In this document: positions 9,178 through 18,497 of the stretch, one piece after another
How the letters are laid out: each line of letters opens with the position of its first letter
Numbering within the stretch: the stretch's first letter is position 1
DNA from: Vibrio lentus
GTDB taxonomy: Bacteria; Pseudomonadota; Gammaproteobacteria; Enterobacterales; Vibrionaceae
DNA: 64,000 nucleotides
Direction: 5' to 3'
Assembly (NCBI RefSeq): GCF_030409755.1
Contig: NZ_JAUFQE010000002.1
Location: forward strand, 620,001-684,000
Program-made: the position numbers and the translations under genes
Notes under the pieces: generated by a model
What the model saw: only the letters and a program-made list of their open reading frames with translations
Databases searched by the model: none
Told to the model about the DNA's origin: nothing

Positions 9178-9567
9178 ATGACTACACAGCTAGACGATAA
9201 AAAAATCGCTGAAATTAATAAGTATACGGGTGAGCAACGCCTGAAATACTGTGTGAAAGAAATCGTAGCAAACCGTGAAGTATGGATCTTAACCGATGAG
9301 CACGGTTGTGTGATGTTGAACACCGAAGACGAAGATTGTGTTCCAGTATGGCCAAACCAAGAGTTCGCAGAATCGTGGGCAACGGGTGATTGGTCTGAGT
9401 GTAAAGCTGAGTCTATCTCTTTGAACAAGTGGCACAGTCGTTGGACTAACGGTCTAGAAGACGATGAACTTGCCGTTGTGGTATTCCCGAACGAGCAAGA
9501 AGAAGGGGTTATCTTGTTCCCTGACGAATTCGATTTTGAACTGAAGAAGCAAGCTGCTAAGCGCTAA
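9178..9567 (+). CDS. DUF2750 family protein
   Basis: Acidic soluble 129-aa protein matching the DUF2750 family: RLKYCVKEIVANREVWILTDEHG near the N-terminus, VPVWPNQEFAESWA in the middle (the VxVWP and family motif), and a KWHSRWTNGLEDDEL segment. No signal peptide or membrane segment is present, so it should be cytosolic. Function is unknown for the family. ATG at 9178 has TAGGAA eight bases upstream. A weak hairpin at 9583-9612 follows, without a T run. Confidence 0.8.
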   Translation: MTTQLDDKKIAEINKYTGEQRLKYCVKEIVANREVWILTDEHGCVMLNTEDEDCVPVWPNQEFAESWATGDWSECKAESISLNKWHSRWTNGLEDDELAVVVFPNEQEEGVILFPDEFDFELKKQAAKR

Positions 9568-9663
9568 TTCTCTCGTCAAATTGTAAGCCAGCGTTGTCTT
9601 TTGTTAGACAGCGCTTTAGCCATGTTCTATTGCTTCAGTTCGACGAATAAATTAGAACCACCC

Positions 9664-10599
9664 TTATTTCTTCTTAATCGCCTTCTCTTTTATTAGGTAT
9701 ATCGGTCTAGATTTGGCCTCCATATAGATTCTACCTATGTATTCCCCTAGAACACCGATACTGATCAACTGAACTCCACCAAAAAATACAATCGCAACAA
9801 ATATGGAAGCAAAACCATCTGTATCACCACCGGTGATGAGGGTATACAGTGTAATATACCCTCCATATATAAAAGCAATACTGGAGAAAATAAAACCAAG
9901 AAATCCCCAAAATCGCAGTGGAACTATACTGAAGCTTGTTAGGCCATCTAAAGCATGACAGATCAGTTTTGTATAATTGAATTTTGTATTTCCAGAATGG
10001 CGCTCTACTCTGTCAAATTCAATAATAGCGACATCGTAACCTACCCATGATAATAACCCTTGCATATATCTGGAGCGTTCTTCTAAGGTGTTGATAGCGG
10101 CGACAACACGTTGACTCATTAATCGGAAATCTCCAACATTTGAATGAAGATGCTGGTCTCCCATCTTGTCCATTAGGTAATAATAGAAGGTTGCTGAGTT
10201 TCTTTTAAGCCAAGAGTCTTTTGAGCGACTGCCTCGCTTAGCAAGTACTATGTCTTTCCCTGATTTCCATAGTTCGATCATTTTTGGAATTAGATTAGGG
10301 GGATCTTGTAGGTCAACATCCATTGGTATTACAGCGTCCCCCTTAGCGTAATTGAGCCCTGCTGTCAGTGCTGCGTCTTTACCAAAATTTCTAGTGAAGG
10401 ATATAAAATAAATATTATTATGTTCTTCCTTAATCAGTTTTACTTTCATTAAAGTCGAATCAATAGACCCATCATCGATGAATATTATCTCGAAGTCATA
10501 ATCCAAGTTTTCAAAAATTTTTGATATTTCTGATGTAAAAGGAATTAGGCTATTTTCCTCGTTAAATACGGGGCATATTATACTTATAAGTTTACTCAT
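9664..10599 (-). CDS. GtrB-like family 2 glycosyltransferase, polyprenyl-phosphate type
   Basis: A GT-A domain starts at once (SIICPVFNEENSL), with the nucleotide-binding FIDDGSIDST at about 40-49 and the DXD-type DVDLQD near residue 94. The C-terminus has two membrane helices (about 230-255 and 268-290) and a GEYIGRIYMEAKSRP tail. This is the layout of bactoprenol-phosphate glucosyltransferases such as GtrB and of dolichol-phosphate-mannose-type enzymes, which load a sugar on undecaprenyl phosphate at the inner leaflet. It overlaps the upstream membrane protein gene by 8 nt, so the two are probably translationally coupled. No GtrA-type flippase is adjacent. Base composition is AT-rich compared with both flanks. 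Confidence 0.85.
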   Translation of the reverse strand: MSKLISIICPVFNEENSLIPFTSEISKIFENLDYDFEIIFIDDGSIDSTLMKVKLIKEEHNNIYFISFTRNFGKDAALTAGLNYAKGDAVIPMDVDLQDPPNLIPKMIELWKSGKDIVLAKRGSRSKDSWLKRNSATFYYYLMDKMGDQHLHSNVGDFRLMSQRVVAAINTLEERSRYMQGLLSWVGYDVAIIEFDRVERHSGNTKFNYTKLICHALDGLTSFSIVPLRFWGFLGFIFSSIAFIYGGYITLYTLITGGDTDGFASIFVAIVFFGGVQLISIGVLGEYIGRIYMEAKSRPIYLIKEKAIKKK

Positions 10600-12184
10600 C
10601 TGAAATCCTTTTATAGATTGTAAACTCCATGTCTCTGTATTTTCTAATAATTATAGTATCAAATATTGCATATTTATTTAATTCTTCAGATATGACAGAG
10701 TTTGCTTTAATGAAGTCTATAAATGAAAACTCTGGAGGAAGTCTTTTAAGTTCTTTACTGGTTTCTATAATTATTATTTCAGGGGAATTAGATACAATGT
10801 CATTTTTTATAGATTCTATAACTAGTTTTAAAACATCCCGGCTTTCCTCATTATCACTATTCACGTGATTAGGTAATGACCACATCGCCGGAAACTTGTT
10901 AACCCATTGTAACTGGCTATGCCTAGCTATCGAATTTATAGGGTAAAGTGTGGTCGTTATTGCGAAGACCTTGTCTTGAGGGGTTGAAGACAATGCTATT
11001 GAATTAAATAAAGGTGATAAATGACGGTTTTCCTCGTTATCCAAAACGATACTAACTAAGCTGTCTATATTGTTGTGATTGACAGATAAATTGCTGTTTG
11101 GCAAGACATTGTAGTAACTCATGCTGTGTAAATAAGCAAGGGAACAAATGGCTAAAGATAGTGGTATTATATCTTTGAATCTTCGCTTGGTACGTAAACT
11201 GACTATTGATGAATACATAAACAAAAAAATAAAAAATAAGGTTAAATTAGCGCTCAGGAGTAAGTGATAACTGAATCCGGTTCTGCCTACTAAAAAAGTC
11301 GCAATAGAAGATAGATATATAAATATTAAATAATTTACTGTAGTTAATAGAGGTGAGTTGCGGCTGTGTGTATAGACATATCTTAATGGAAGAAAAGACA
11401 CTAGCAGCAAAATAACTGGTAATAAAAAGAGATCTTCTATTGATATAAAATAAGAAGAGTAGGATATAGATGCTAATGGAACTACTGTTGAAAAATACGT
11501 GTTATGATTTAAGTAAACAAACGAAACATATACTAACCCAATTGATAATATAAAGATGTTTTCTTTCCTAAATATTGTTTTAATGGACTTTAAATGATAG
11601 GAAAGATAGAACTCGGATACTAAAAAAACCATTGCATATTGTGGTTTTAATGAAATGGCTAAAGCTATAATTAGAATGTTAGCAATTATAACTTTCTTAC
11701 TTGGAGTTATTCCTAGTAGCCTTATTGATATCATGCTGCAATATGAAAGGAACGAACTGGTGATGATATGTTCTCGTTGAAGAAAATCATTAGGGAACGT
11801 AAAGAAAAGACAGAAGGATAGAGTTAAGGCGAGCAATAATCCATTTTTTATTTTAATAAAATTGTATAGTATTATACTAGAGCATAAAAATATGTAGATT
11901 AACATCCCCCCTCTTAAGGCTGATATGTCATTGATATTTAAAAAAGAACCAATTGAAATGAATAGTTTATAAATATAAACAATGAGAGGGGGATTAACTT
12001 CGTAGAATTGAAGATAAAAATCACTACCTTCTGAGTAAATAGCCATTTGAGATAAGAAGGAGACATCCGCATTTAGAATCATGGATGACTGTATGTAAAA
12101 AGCCTGAACGGAGAATAGAAAAATCAGGCATAAACCTAAATTATAATCTCGCCACTTAAAAGGCTGTTTGATTTGGTCTTCCAA
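10592..12184 (-). CDS. Polytopic GT-C-like membrane glycosyltransferase, GtrC-type role likely
   Basis: 530-aa membrane protein with roughly ten to eleven hydrophobic helices and a soluble C-terminal domain from about residue 400. After the first helix the periplasmic loop holds an Asp-containing segment (LNADVSFL) and a Glu-containing one (YEVNPPLIVYIY), as expected for GT-C enzymes that take sugar from a polyprenyl-phosphate donor. I do not recognise a named family. The start is TTG at 12184: AAAGGAG lies six bases upstream and no ATG fits better. Paired with the GtrB-like gene it could add a sugar to a surface polysaccharide or lipid; the acceptor is unknown. The AT-rich sequence suggests horizontal origin. 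Confidence 0.65.
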   Translation of the reverse strand: MEDQIKQPFKWRDYNLGLCLIFLFSVQAFYIQSSMILNADVSFLSQMAIYSEGSDFYLQFYEVNPPLIVYIYKLFISIGSFLNINDISALRGGMLIYIFLCSSIILYNFIKIKNGLLLALTLSFCLFFTFPNDFLQREHIITSSFLSYCSMISIRLLGITPSKKVIIANILIIALAISLKPQYAMVFLVSEFYLSYHLKSIKTIFRKENIFILSIGLVYVSFVYLNHNTYFSTVVPLASISYSSYFISIEDLFLLPVILLLVSFLPLRYVYTHSRNSPLLTTVNYLIFIYLSSIATFLVGRTGFSYHLLLSANLTLFFIFLFMYSSIVSLRTKRRFKDIIPLSLAICSLAYLHSMSYYNVLPNSNLSVNHNNIDSLVSIVLDNEENRHLSPLFNSIALSSTPQDKVFAITTTLYPINSIARHSQLQWVNKFPAMWSLPNHVNSDNEESRDVLKLVIESIKNDIVSNSPEIIIIETSKELKRLPPEFSFIDFIKANSVISEELNKYAIFDTIIIRKYRDMEFTIYKRISDE

Positions 12185-12263
12185 GCGGTCTCCTTTCCTT
12201 TTAATCCATTTAGATTATTGTAGGAAAGAAATTCTGATTTCACCGTTTATTTTGATAGTTTTA

Positions 12264-13079
12264 TTAGTATCCAATCAGTAGATACAAAGGCGCCTGCTGT
12301 GCTGCTTTAGAAGCTTGTTGAAGAATGCCTGTTTCGCTGTATCTCTTCAGTATTTTTCGGACAATGGGCTTTGCTTTTGTTTCGGTCATTCCAACCTTCA
12401 ATTCTGGTTCATACAACAGCTTTAGTAGTACCACATCTAGTGGCGATAATAAGTCTTCAGGCGTGTAGTCATTGAATATAGAAGGGTAGGCTTTGTCTGA
12501 GTCATTGGGTAACCCAAGCACCTGTGTGATCTCTTCAACAATACAGGCGACCAGCTTTCCTCTTGCTCTCGCTTGATCCACTGGGATCACAATCCCTGCA
12601 TATACAATCTCCCCTTTGGAATTAGTTCGATAGCCTGCAGTACAGATGGCGCTGTTTAGATGCTGTGTCGATTTCAGTTTGAGTACAGTTTTGGCTTCAG
12701 CTATCCACTGACTCTGCCTTGTGTATATCCATTTAACGTTTGCATCCGATTCTCTAGTGACGATTTTAATCGGATGTTGCGTGACTTTCGCTAGGTGCTG
12801 GATGTGCAATTCGGTGAGTTCTTGATGAAGCTCTTCGTCGCCAACTCGGTGGTCGATCCATATTTTGATTGGACGTTTCCATTTGGCGAGCGGTTTGTTG
12901 CCTTGAGCGTATTCATGGCGTAACGCGACATCATAAAATGCGTTTTCGACAAACGTTTTATCAAGCCAAGTGAGTGGAGTGCTGGCAGCGTTGAAAGAAA
13001 GTAGTGCTAATAACGGAAATGTTAATATAGGGAATGCAAGTAAGAGAGCTTGTGTGAGGTTTGGAATTCGTATCAACAA
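12264..13079 (-). CDS. DUF2927 family secreted protein after the sap operon
   Basis: A signal anchor or signal peptide (ALLLAFPILTFPLLALLSFNAAS) is followed by a DUF2927 domain whose hallmark is the CIVEEITQVLGLPNDSDKAYPSIF stretch, reminiscent of a zinc-protease active-site helix but without HExxH. Function is unknown. An ATG-initiated frame opens at 13118, but AAGGAGG ends eight bases before a TTG at 13079, giving 271 aa; I prefer this TTG (the next codon is also TTG). It starts 78 nt after sapF in the same direction with no terminator between, so cotranscription with sapABCDF is likely. Confidence 0.7.
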   Translation of the reverse strand: MLIRIPNLTQALLLAFPILTFPLLALLSFNAASTPLTWLDKTFVENAFYDVALRHEYAQGNKPLAKWKRPIKIWIDHRVGDEELHQELTELHIQHLAKVTQHPIKIVTRESDANVKWIYTRQSQWIAEAKTVLKLKSTQHLNSAICTAGYRTNSKGEIVYAGIVIPVDQARARGKLVACIVEEITQVLGLPNDSDKAYPSIFNDYTPEDLLSPLDVVLLKLLYEPELKVGMTETKAKPIVRKILKRYSETGILQQASKAAQQAPLYLLIGY

Positions 13080-13156
13080 GTGTTTCTCCTCCTTGAGAAC
13101 CACATCGAAACCTCCCATCTCTACGTTCTTATTAGCGATGGGAGCGAATTTGTGAG

Positions 13157-13939
13157 CTAGTGGTTCGGTGCTTTGAAGAAATGGCTTTCTACCAGTCTTT
13201 GAGTGATCTGGTGGGTTGGGTTGGTGAGCACTTCATGTGTTTCCCCAGACTCAACGACGTTTCCTTCGTGCATGACAATGATCTTATCTGTGATGTGTTT
13301 AACGATACCGATATGCTGAGACACATAAACAAATGATACGCCCATCTCTTCTTGCAGTTCTAAGAACAGGTTGATGATCTGAGAACGCATCGCCATGTCT
13401 AAACCGTTCAACGCTTCGTCCGCAACAATGATCGATGGTTGAAGGATTAAAGCGCGCGCCAAACATACTCTTTGTTTTTGACCTGCAGCCAGCATTTGCG
13501 GGTAAAAGTAAGCGTGCTCTGGTAAGAGTCCAACACGCAACAAAGTTTCCTTCACACGCTTCATACGGGCTTCTGGAGGCATGCCCGTGTTTCGCTTTAA
13601 AGGGCCTTCGAGGATTCGACCGATCTGTATGCGCGGATTCAGCGATGTGTTGGGATCTTGGAAGATCATACGAATCAGCTTACAGCGCGTTGAATAGTCT
13701 TTGTGCTCTAGCCTTTCACCGTTAACACGAATCTCGCCTGATGTTGGTTCAACCATACCTGCAAGCATTCGAGCCAATGTCGATTTTCCAGAGCCATTTT
13801 GACCAATAAAACCAATAGTTTGACCGGCCTCCAGACTAAAGCTCACAGGTTTCACTGCCTGATGGATCTTCTTACGGAAAAGACCAGAGCGTGTCGTAAA
13901 GTCTTTTGATAACTCGCTGACTTCTAATAATGCACTCAT
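13157..13939 (-). CDS. sapF: Peptide ABC transporter ATPase SapF
   Basis: Second ATPase of the SapABCDF transporter, associated with resistance to cationic antimicrobial peptides in enteric bacteria and, for SapBCDF, with putrescine export in E. coli. Walker A is GQNGSGKST (about residues 45-53 from this start). The signature is atypical, [10 protein letters not shown], as in E. coli SapF (LAPGQ). Walker B is IIVADEAL. I place the start at ATG 13939, which overlaps the sapD stop as ATGA; the frame stays open to 13978. Length is then 260 aa. Confidence 0.92.
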   Translation of the reverse strand: MSALLEVSELSKDFTTRSGLFRKKIHQAVKPVSFSLEAGQTIGFIGQNGSGKSTLARMLAGMVEPTSGEIRVNGERLEHKDYSTRCKLIRMIFQDPNTSLNPRIQIGRILEGPLKRNTGMPPEARMKRVKETLLRVGLLPEHAYFYPQMLAAGQKQRVCLARALILQPSIIVADEALNGLDMAMRSQIINLFLELQEEMGVSFVYVSQHIGIVKHITDKIIVMHEGNVVESGETHEVLTNPTHQITQRLVESHFFKAPNH

Positions 13940-14937
13940 GATTTCTTTTTCTTCTCCATATTGAGAGGGAAGTGACAATTAAATTTGTGGCTTTTAATAC
14001 GTTTGGTATGAGGGATCTCGACACACTGTCTTTGTGCGTAAGGACAGCGTGGCCCTAATCGGCAACCAATCGGTAGATGCTGCAATGGAGGGATTGACCC
14101 TGGTAGCGACTGCAATTTTTCTTTGTGTGGAATCCAATCGTTGAAGTCGGGCATCGCTTTGAGCAGCGCGACGGTATAGGGGTGCTTTGGCACATCCAAC
14201 AGTTTGGCTGTATCCGCTGATTCTACTGACTGGCCACAATACATCACGGTGATTCGTGTTGCCCATTGAGTAATGGTCGTTAAATCGTGACCAATGAGGA
14301 GAATCGTCGTGTTGTGAAGTTGATTCATCCGACTCAGCAGGCGCAAAATCTGTGATTGTGTAATTGGATCGAGATCGTTTGTCGGCTCATCGGCAATCAA
14401 GATCTTTGGCTTGGCTGCAATCGCCATCGCAATCATGACTTTTTGACATTCACCGTCAGTCAACTCATACGAATAGCTGTCCATCAGGCGAGAGTGATCT
14501 TTAATGCCGACTTTATGGAGTAGAGCAACGGCCTGCTTCTTACGCCATTTGAATCGTTGCCACCATCGACCTTCGAAGGAATATGAAGGAATCGATTCAA
14601 TAAGTTGATGACCCACTTTTTCAGAGGGATCAAGACAGGAGGATGGTTCTTGGAAGATCATCGCGATATCGCGAGCAATCACACGACGTCGTTCTTTGGG
14701 TGTCAACTGAAGCAAATCGATATTGCCAAGGCGCATTCGGTCAGCAGACACTTTCCAGTTTTCTTTACAAACTCCGACGATCGCTTTCGCAACCAAGCTT
14801 TTACCCGAGCCTGATTCTCCCACCAGACCACGGATTTCCCCTTCATTCAGGGTCAGACTCATTCGGTCAACGGCTTTAACCATCCCTTGTGGGGTTTCAA
14901 TTTCGATGGTTAGGTGTCGAATATCAAGTAACGGCAT
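13936..14937 (-). CDS. sapD: Peptide ABC transporter ATPase SapD
   Basis: First ATPase of the Sap transporter; E. coli SapD is also tied to TrkH/TrkG potassium uptake. Walker A GESGSGKS lies at about residues 40-47. The signature is LTDGECQK in place of LSGGQ, and Walker B is ILIADEPT. The C-terminal oligopeptide-transporter extension holds a four-Cys motif ([14 protein letters not shown] ... NCHF) typical of OppD/DppD-like ATPases and usually able to bind an Fe-S cluster. 333 aa is normal. It overlaps sapC by one base and sapF by four. Confidence 0.93.
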   Translation of the reverse strand: MPLLDIRHLTIEIETPQGMVKAVDRMSLTLNEGEIRGLVGESGSGKSLVAKAIVGVCKENWKVSADRMRLGNIDLLQLTPKERRRVIARDIAMIFQEPSSCLDPSEKVGHQLIESIPSYSFEGRWWQRFKWRKKQAVALLHKVGIKDHSRLMDSYSYELTDGECQKVMIAMAIAAKPKILIADEPTNDLDPITQSQILRLLSRMNQLHNTTILLIGHDLTTITQWATRITVMYCGQSVESADTAKLLDVPKHPYTVALLKAMPDFNDWIPHKEKLQSLPGSIPPLQHLPIGCRLGPRCPYAQRQCVEIPHTKRIKSHKFNCHFPLNMEKKKKS

Positions 14938-15824
14938 TATTCGATTCCTGCATTTAGCGCTTGGCGAACACCTTCACCCACGAGGTTAACAACGATAACG
15001 GTAAACATAATAGCTAAGCCGGGTAGGGTTACTGTCCATGGTGCTAGGTAAATTAGTTCAACTGAGTCACCCAAGATAGAGCCCCACTCAGTGCTCGGTG
15101 CTTGCGCGCCTAAGCCTAAGAAGCCCAAAGCGGTGATGTCGAGAATAGCGACAGACAGCGCCAGTGTAATCTCAAGCGCAACAACGGTCAGAATATTAGG
15201 AACAATTGAGTTCCATAACAAATAGAAGTCGTTCGCACCATCAAGACGCGAAGCCAGAATATAGTCTTTCTCTACCTCGGCATGCACGGCAATGTACACC
15301 GACCGGATAAAGCGTGGTATTAGAGCCAAACACAGCGCCAGTAAGATATTAAACTCACCAAAGCCGAGAAAAGCCACAAAGATGATCGCGAGCAGTAAGG
15401 AAGGAATCGACATAACGGTATCAAGCAAGTGGTTTAGCGTGCTTGATAGCAACCCACGAGTCATGCCTGCGAGAACGCCAATCAGGCATCCGATAACCGC
15501 TGCAATGAAGGTAATGATAACTGCTGCGCCAAAGGTTAGCTGTGAACCAATAATCAGACGAGAAAGAATGTCTCGACCCAAGTCATCGGTGCCAAGGAAA
15601 TACTCTACAGTGCCAGCTGGATCCCAAGAGGGCGGTGTTAACAAATGTCCCGTTTGTTCTTGAGAATCATGTGGTGCCAACCAAGGTGAAGTTATCGTCA
15701 CTAAAATGATCAGCCCCAAACACCATAACCCAAACATCGCTAGATTGTTGGCACGAAAGCTTCGCCAGAAACGTTCAAACTGGGTTGGAATTTGTTCTTC
15801 CTGGTAGACGTTATTTGTTAGCAT
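14937..15824 (-). CDS. sapC: Peptide ABC transporter permease SapC
   Basis: DppC-type inner-membrane permease, 295 aa. An N-terminal OppC_N helix (about 25-50) precedes [21 protein letters not shown], typical of these permeases, and the BPD_transp_1 domain with the coupling motif [28 protein letters not shown] (EAA loop). It overlaps sapB by 14 nt and sapD by one, so the operon is tightly packed. Confidence 0.93.
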   Translation of the reverse strand: MLTNNVYQEEQIPTQFERFWRSFRANNLAMFGLWCLGLIILVTITSPWLAPHDSQEQTGHLLTPPSWDPAGTVEYFLGTDDLGRDILSRLIIGSQLTFGAAVIITFIAAVIGCLIGVLAGMTRGLLSSTLNHLLDTVMSIPSLLLAIIFVAFLGFGEFNILLALCLALIPRFIRSVYIAVHAEVEKDYILASRLDGANDFYLLWNSIVPNILTVVALEITLALSVAILDITALGFLGLGAQAPSTEWGSILGDSVELIYLAPWTVTLPGLAIMFTVIVVNLVGEGVRQALNAGIE

Positions 15825-16773
15825 ACCATTCCTTCCTTACCAGTGGATTGACCATTGCACCCAACAGATCTGACAAAATATTCGCAGTCAGAACCAGCGT
15901 CGCGACCACAATCACGCCTGCTTGAATTGAAACGTAATCTTGATTAGACAGAGCATCGAGTAGCCAGCGGCCAATGCCCGGCCAGTTGAAGATAGACTCG
16001 GTGATAATAGCCAGCGTTAACATACTCGATAATTGAACACCGACTTTTGGAATGATCGGTGGAATCGCATTTCTTAGTACGTGCTGAGTGACGATCTCTC
16101 GCGTTGAAAGACCTTTAATTCGTGCTGCACGGATGTAGTTTTGTGTCATTACCTCCGCCACGGATGCACGCATCAGTCGAATAACCTGAGTGGTTGGCGC
16201 TAATGCCAAAACCAGACAAGGCAATGCCATATGCTCTATTACACTTTGTAGAGCGTGCGCGCGATATTTACCTTCGGCGAAGAACGCATCGATCATCGCA
16301 AATCCAGTCACATGTTCAATTTCATAAAGAAGATCGTAACGACCGCCAACTGGGAACATCTCGAAATGCAAAGAGAACACCATGATCATCAGCAACGCGA
16401 CCCAAAAGATAGGGGCCGAATAACCTGCCATCGAGGTAAACGATATGGTGGTATCGACAAACTTGCCTTGTCTCATACCCGCAATCGTACCAAAAGGAAT
16501 ACCGATGAATAGCGCGAGAATAAAGGCGAAGAAACACAGCTCTAGAGTGGCAGGGAATACCACAACCAGCTCATCAATGATCGGCACACCATGCTTGCTC
16601 AAACCAAAGTTAAGTGTTGATAACTCGGTGATATAGCTAATCCAACCGGGCCAAAAATCTTGAATCGCCCAAGGTGAAGTTTGGTCTAGTCGAAGCAGGG
16701 AAAAGCCCACTAACGTAAGAATAGCGAGGGTAATAACGAATAAGTTAACGCGTCTCAGTGTGTACCAAAACAT
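15811..16773 (-). CDS. sapB: Peptide ABC transporter permease SapB
   Basis: DppB-type permease, 320 aa, with the first helix at residues 8-28, a periplasmic loop, then five further helices. The cytoplasmic coupling loop reads EVMTQNYIRAARIKGLSTREIVTQHVLRNAIPP, the usual EAA motif. ATG at 16773 shares one base with the sapA stop. The gene order sapA-B-C-D-F is complete. Confidence 0.93.
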   Translation of the reverse strand: MFWYTLRRVNLFVITLAILTLVGFSLLRLDQTSPWAIQDFWPGWISYITELSTLNFGLSKHGVPIIDELVVVFPATLELCFFAFILALFIGIPFGTIAGMRQGKFVDTTISFTSMAGYSAPIFWVALLMIMVFSLHFEMFPVGGRYDLLYEIEHVTGFAMIDAFFAEGKYRAHALQSVIEHMALPCLVLALAPTTQVIRLMRASVAEVMTQNYIRAARIKGLSTREIVTQHVLRNAIPPIIPKVGVQLSSMLTLAIITESIFNWPGIGRWLLDALSNQDYVSIQAGVIVVATLVLTANILSDLLGAMVNPLVRKEWYANK

Positions 16774-18395
16774 CAGCGCACCTCTCTTCTGACTTGATCA
16801 AAAGGTTGGGCATTGAACGGACTTTGTTTAAAGCCGGTCAGTGAACGGTCGTGCACGCGAAATTGCACGCCGTGAGCCAGAGGGATCACAGGAACTTCTT
16901 CATTGAGAATGTTTTGGGCTTGTCGATACAAGTTCACACGGTGCCTTTGTTGATTGATTTCCAAAGCGAGATCCAGAAGGAAATCAAAGTCTGAGTTACA
17001 CCACATAGAAACGTTTAATCCGGCACGTTCAGAGCTGCAAGAAAGCAGGGGACGTAAGAAGTTATCTGGGTCACCCGTATTACCAATCCAGCCAGTCAGA
17101 AGCAGATCGGTAGAGGCGATAGAAGACAGCTGTGTGCGGTCGAACCGGTCATCGGTATAGAGCTTCAGTTCGATGCCTATATCGGCCAAGTTAGCTTGGA
17201 TTAATTCTGCGGTTTTTCTTGGGCTCGGATTGTAAGCTCTTGGCTCTAGAGGCACCCACATTGACAGCTCTAGCCCAGGTTCTACGCCGGCTTCTTTAAG
17301 AAGCGCAACGGCATAATTGCGGTCATAGCGAACTTGAACACTGTCTTTTTGGTAAGCCCAAGAAGTTGGAGGCAACAGCGTGTAAGCTTTCGTGCCCGTA
17401 CCGTAATAAACCGAGTCGAGAATGTTTTGGCGGTTGATGGCCAAATTCAACGCCTTTCTTACACGAGAGTCACGCAGTGCAGGGTGCTCAGTGTTGAGCG
17501 CGATGAAAGAGACATTCACCGCAGGCGTGGCGGAAATCTTTAACTCTTCATGAGCTTGAATAATTGGGATTTGGCTAGAGATCGGTGAATTCAACACGTC
17601 ACATTCACTGCGAAGCAGTTTGGCCAGTGTTCCGGTACCACGTTGGGAAGTGTCGAACACAACTTGGTCCATGTGTACCTCACCCTTCCAGTAGTGCTTG
17701 TTCTTTTTCAAGCGCACTAGGTCATTGATTTGGTATTCGTCTAGGTAAAAGGGCCCCGTACCAACAGGCTTCGAGTCGAGTTCGTTTTTCTCGTCCGAGG
17801 CGACAAGCTTGTTGGCGTATTCTTTGGAGTGAATGACGGCGTAGCTGGTGGCGATATTGTTGAGAAATGAATTGTCTGGGCGACTTAATTGGAATTTTAC
17901 GGTTAGGTCATCGACCGCCGTAATATCAACAATCAGGTTTTGAAAATCGATGCCAGCGAACCATGGATATAAACCGCCACCCACATAATGGAATGGGTTG
18001 GAGCTATCAACAATACGTTCGAAACTAAAGACCACATCTTGTGCGTTTAGGCTACGAGTCGGTGTAAACCAATCGGTGGTTTGGAACGAAACGTTTGGTC
18101 GTAATGTGAAGGTGTACTCTGTACCTGATTTGTCGACAGACCAGCTGGTTGCTAGGTTCTGTTTTGGTCGATATGTCATGGGATCAAGAGTGAGCAGCGT
18201 ATCGAAGATTTGAGGACTCAACGATTCAGAGGTAATGCCACTATCAACCAGCTGCGGATTGAACGTACTAGGGTTACCTTGGCCACAATAAGTGAAGCCT
18301 TTTTCACGGATTTGCGCGTGATCGACACTTTCACCACATCCAGCTAAAAAGCCAAGCGTGCAGATGCTAAGTGATAGTCTTATTAGTGCTTTCAT
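16773..18395 (-). CDS. sapA: Peptide-binding protein SapA, predicted lipoprotein
   Basis: Extracytoplasmic solute-binding protein of the DppA/OppA (SBP_bac_5) family, 540 aa, that captures peptides for SapBCDF. The N-terminus MKALIRLSLSICTLGFLAGC is a lipoprotein signal with lipobox LAGC and Cys 20 as acylation site; next residue Gly does not signal inner-membrane retention by the Asp+2 rule. The family motif with THTLRP-like FTLRPNVSF lies near residue 115. The start lies 102 nt downstream of pspF in the same direction; pspF and sap may share transcripts. Confidence 0.9.
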   Translation of the reverse strand: MKALIRLSLSICTLGFLAGCGESVDHAQIREKGFTYCGQGNPSTFNPQLVDSGITSESLSPQIFDTLLTLDPMTYRPKQNLATSWSVDKSGTEYTFTLRPNVSFQTTDWFTPTRSLNAQDVVFSFERIVDSSNPFHYVGGGLYPWFAGIDFQNLIVDITAVDDLTVKFQLSRPDNSFLNNIATSYAVIHSKEYANKLVASDEKNELDSKPVGTGPFYLDEYQINDLVRLKKNKHYWKGEVHMDQVVFDTSQRGTGTLAKLLRSECDVLNSPISSQIPIIQAHEELKISATPAVNVSFIALNTEHPALRDSRVRKALNLAINRQNILDSVYYGTGTKAYTLLPPTSWAYQKDSVQVRYDRNYAVALLKEAGVEPGLELSMWVPLEPRAYNPSPRKTAELIQANLADIGIELKLYTDDRFDRTQLSSIASTDLLLTGWIGNTGDPDNFLRPLLSCSSERAGLNVSMWCNSDFDFLLDLALEINQQRHRVNLYRQAQNILNEEVPVIPLAHGVQFRVHDRSLTGFKQSPFNAQPFDQVRREVR

Positions 18396-18497
18396 AAAAA
18401 GAAATACTTTTCGAAACGAGGCGTTAGAGGAGCCTCAAGATCCGGACAATTTAACATTTTATTTATTCGGCTCCAAATAATAATCAAGCGTGGACAG

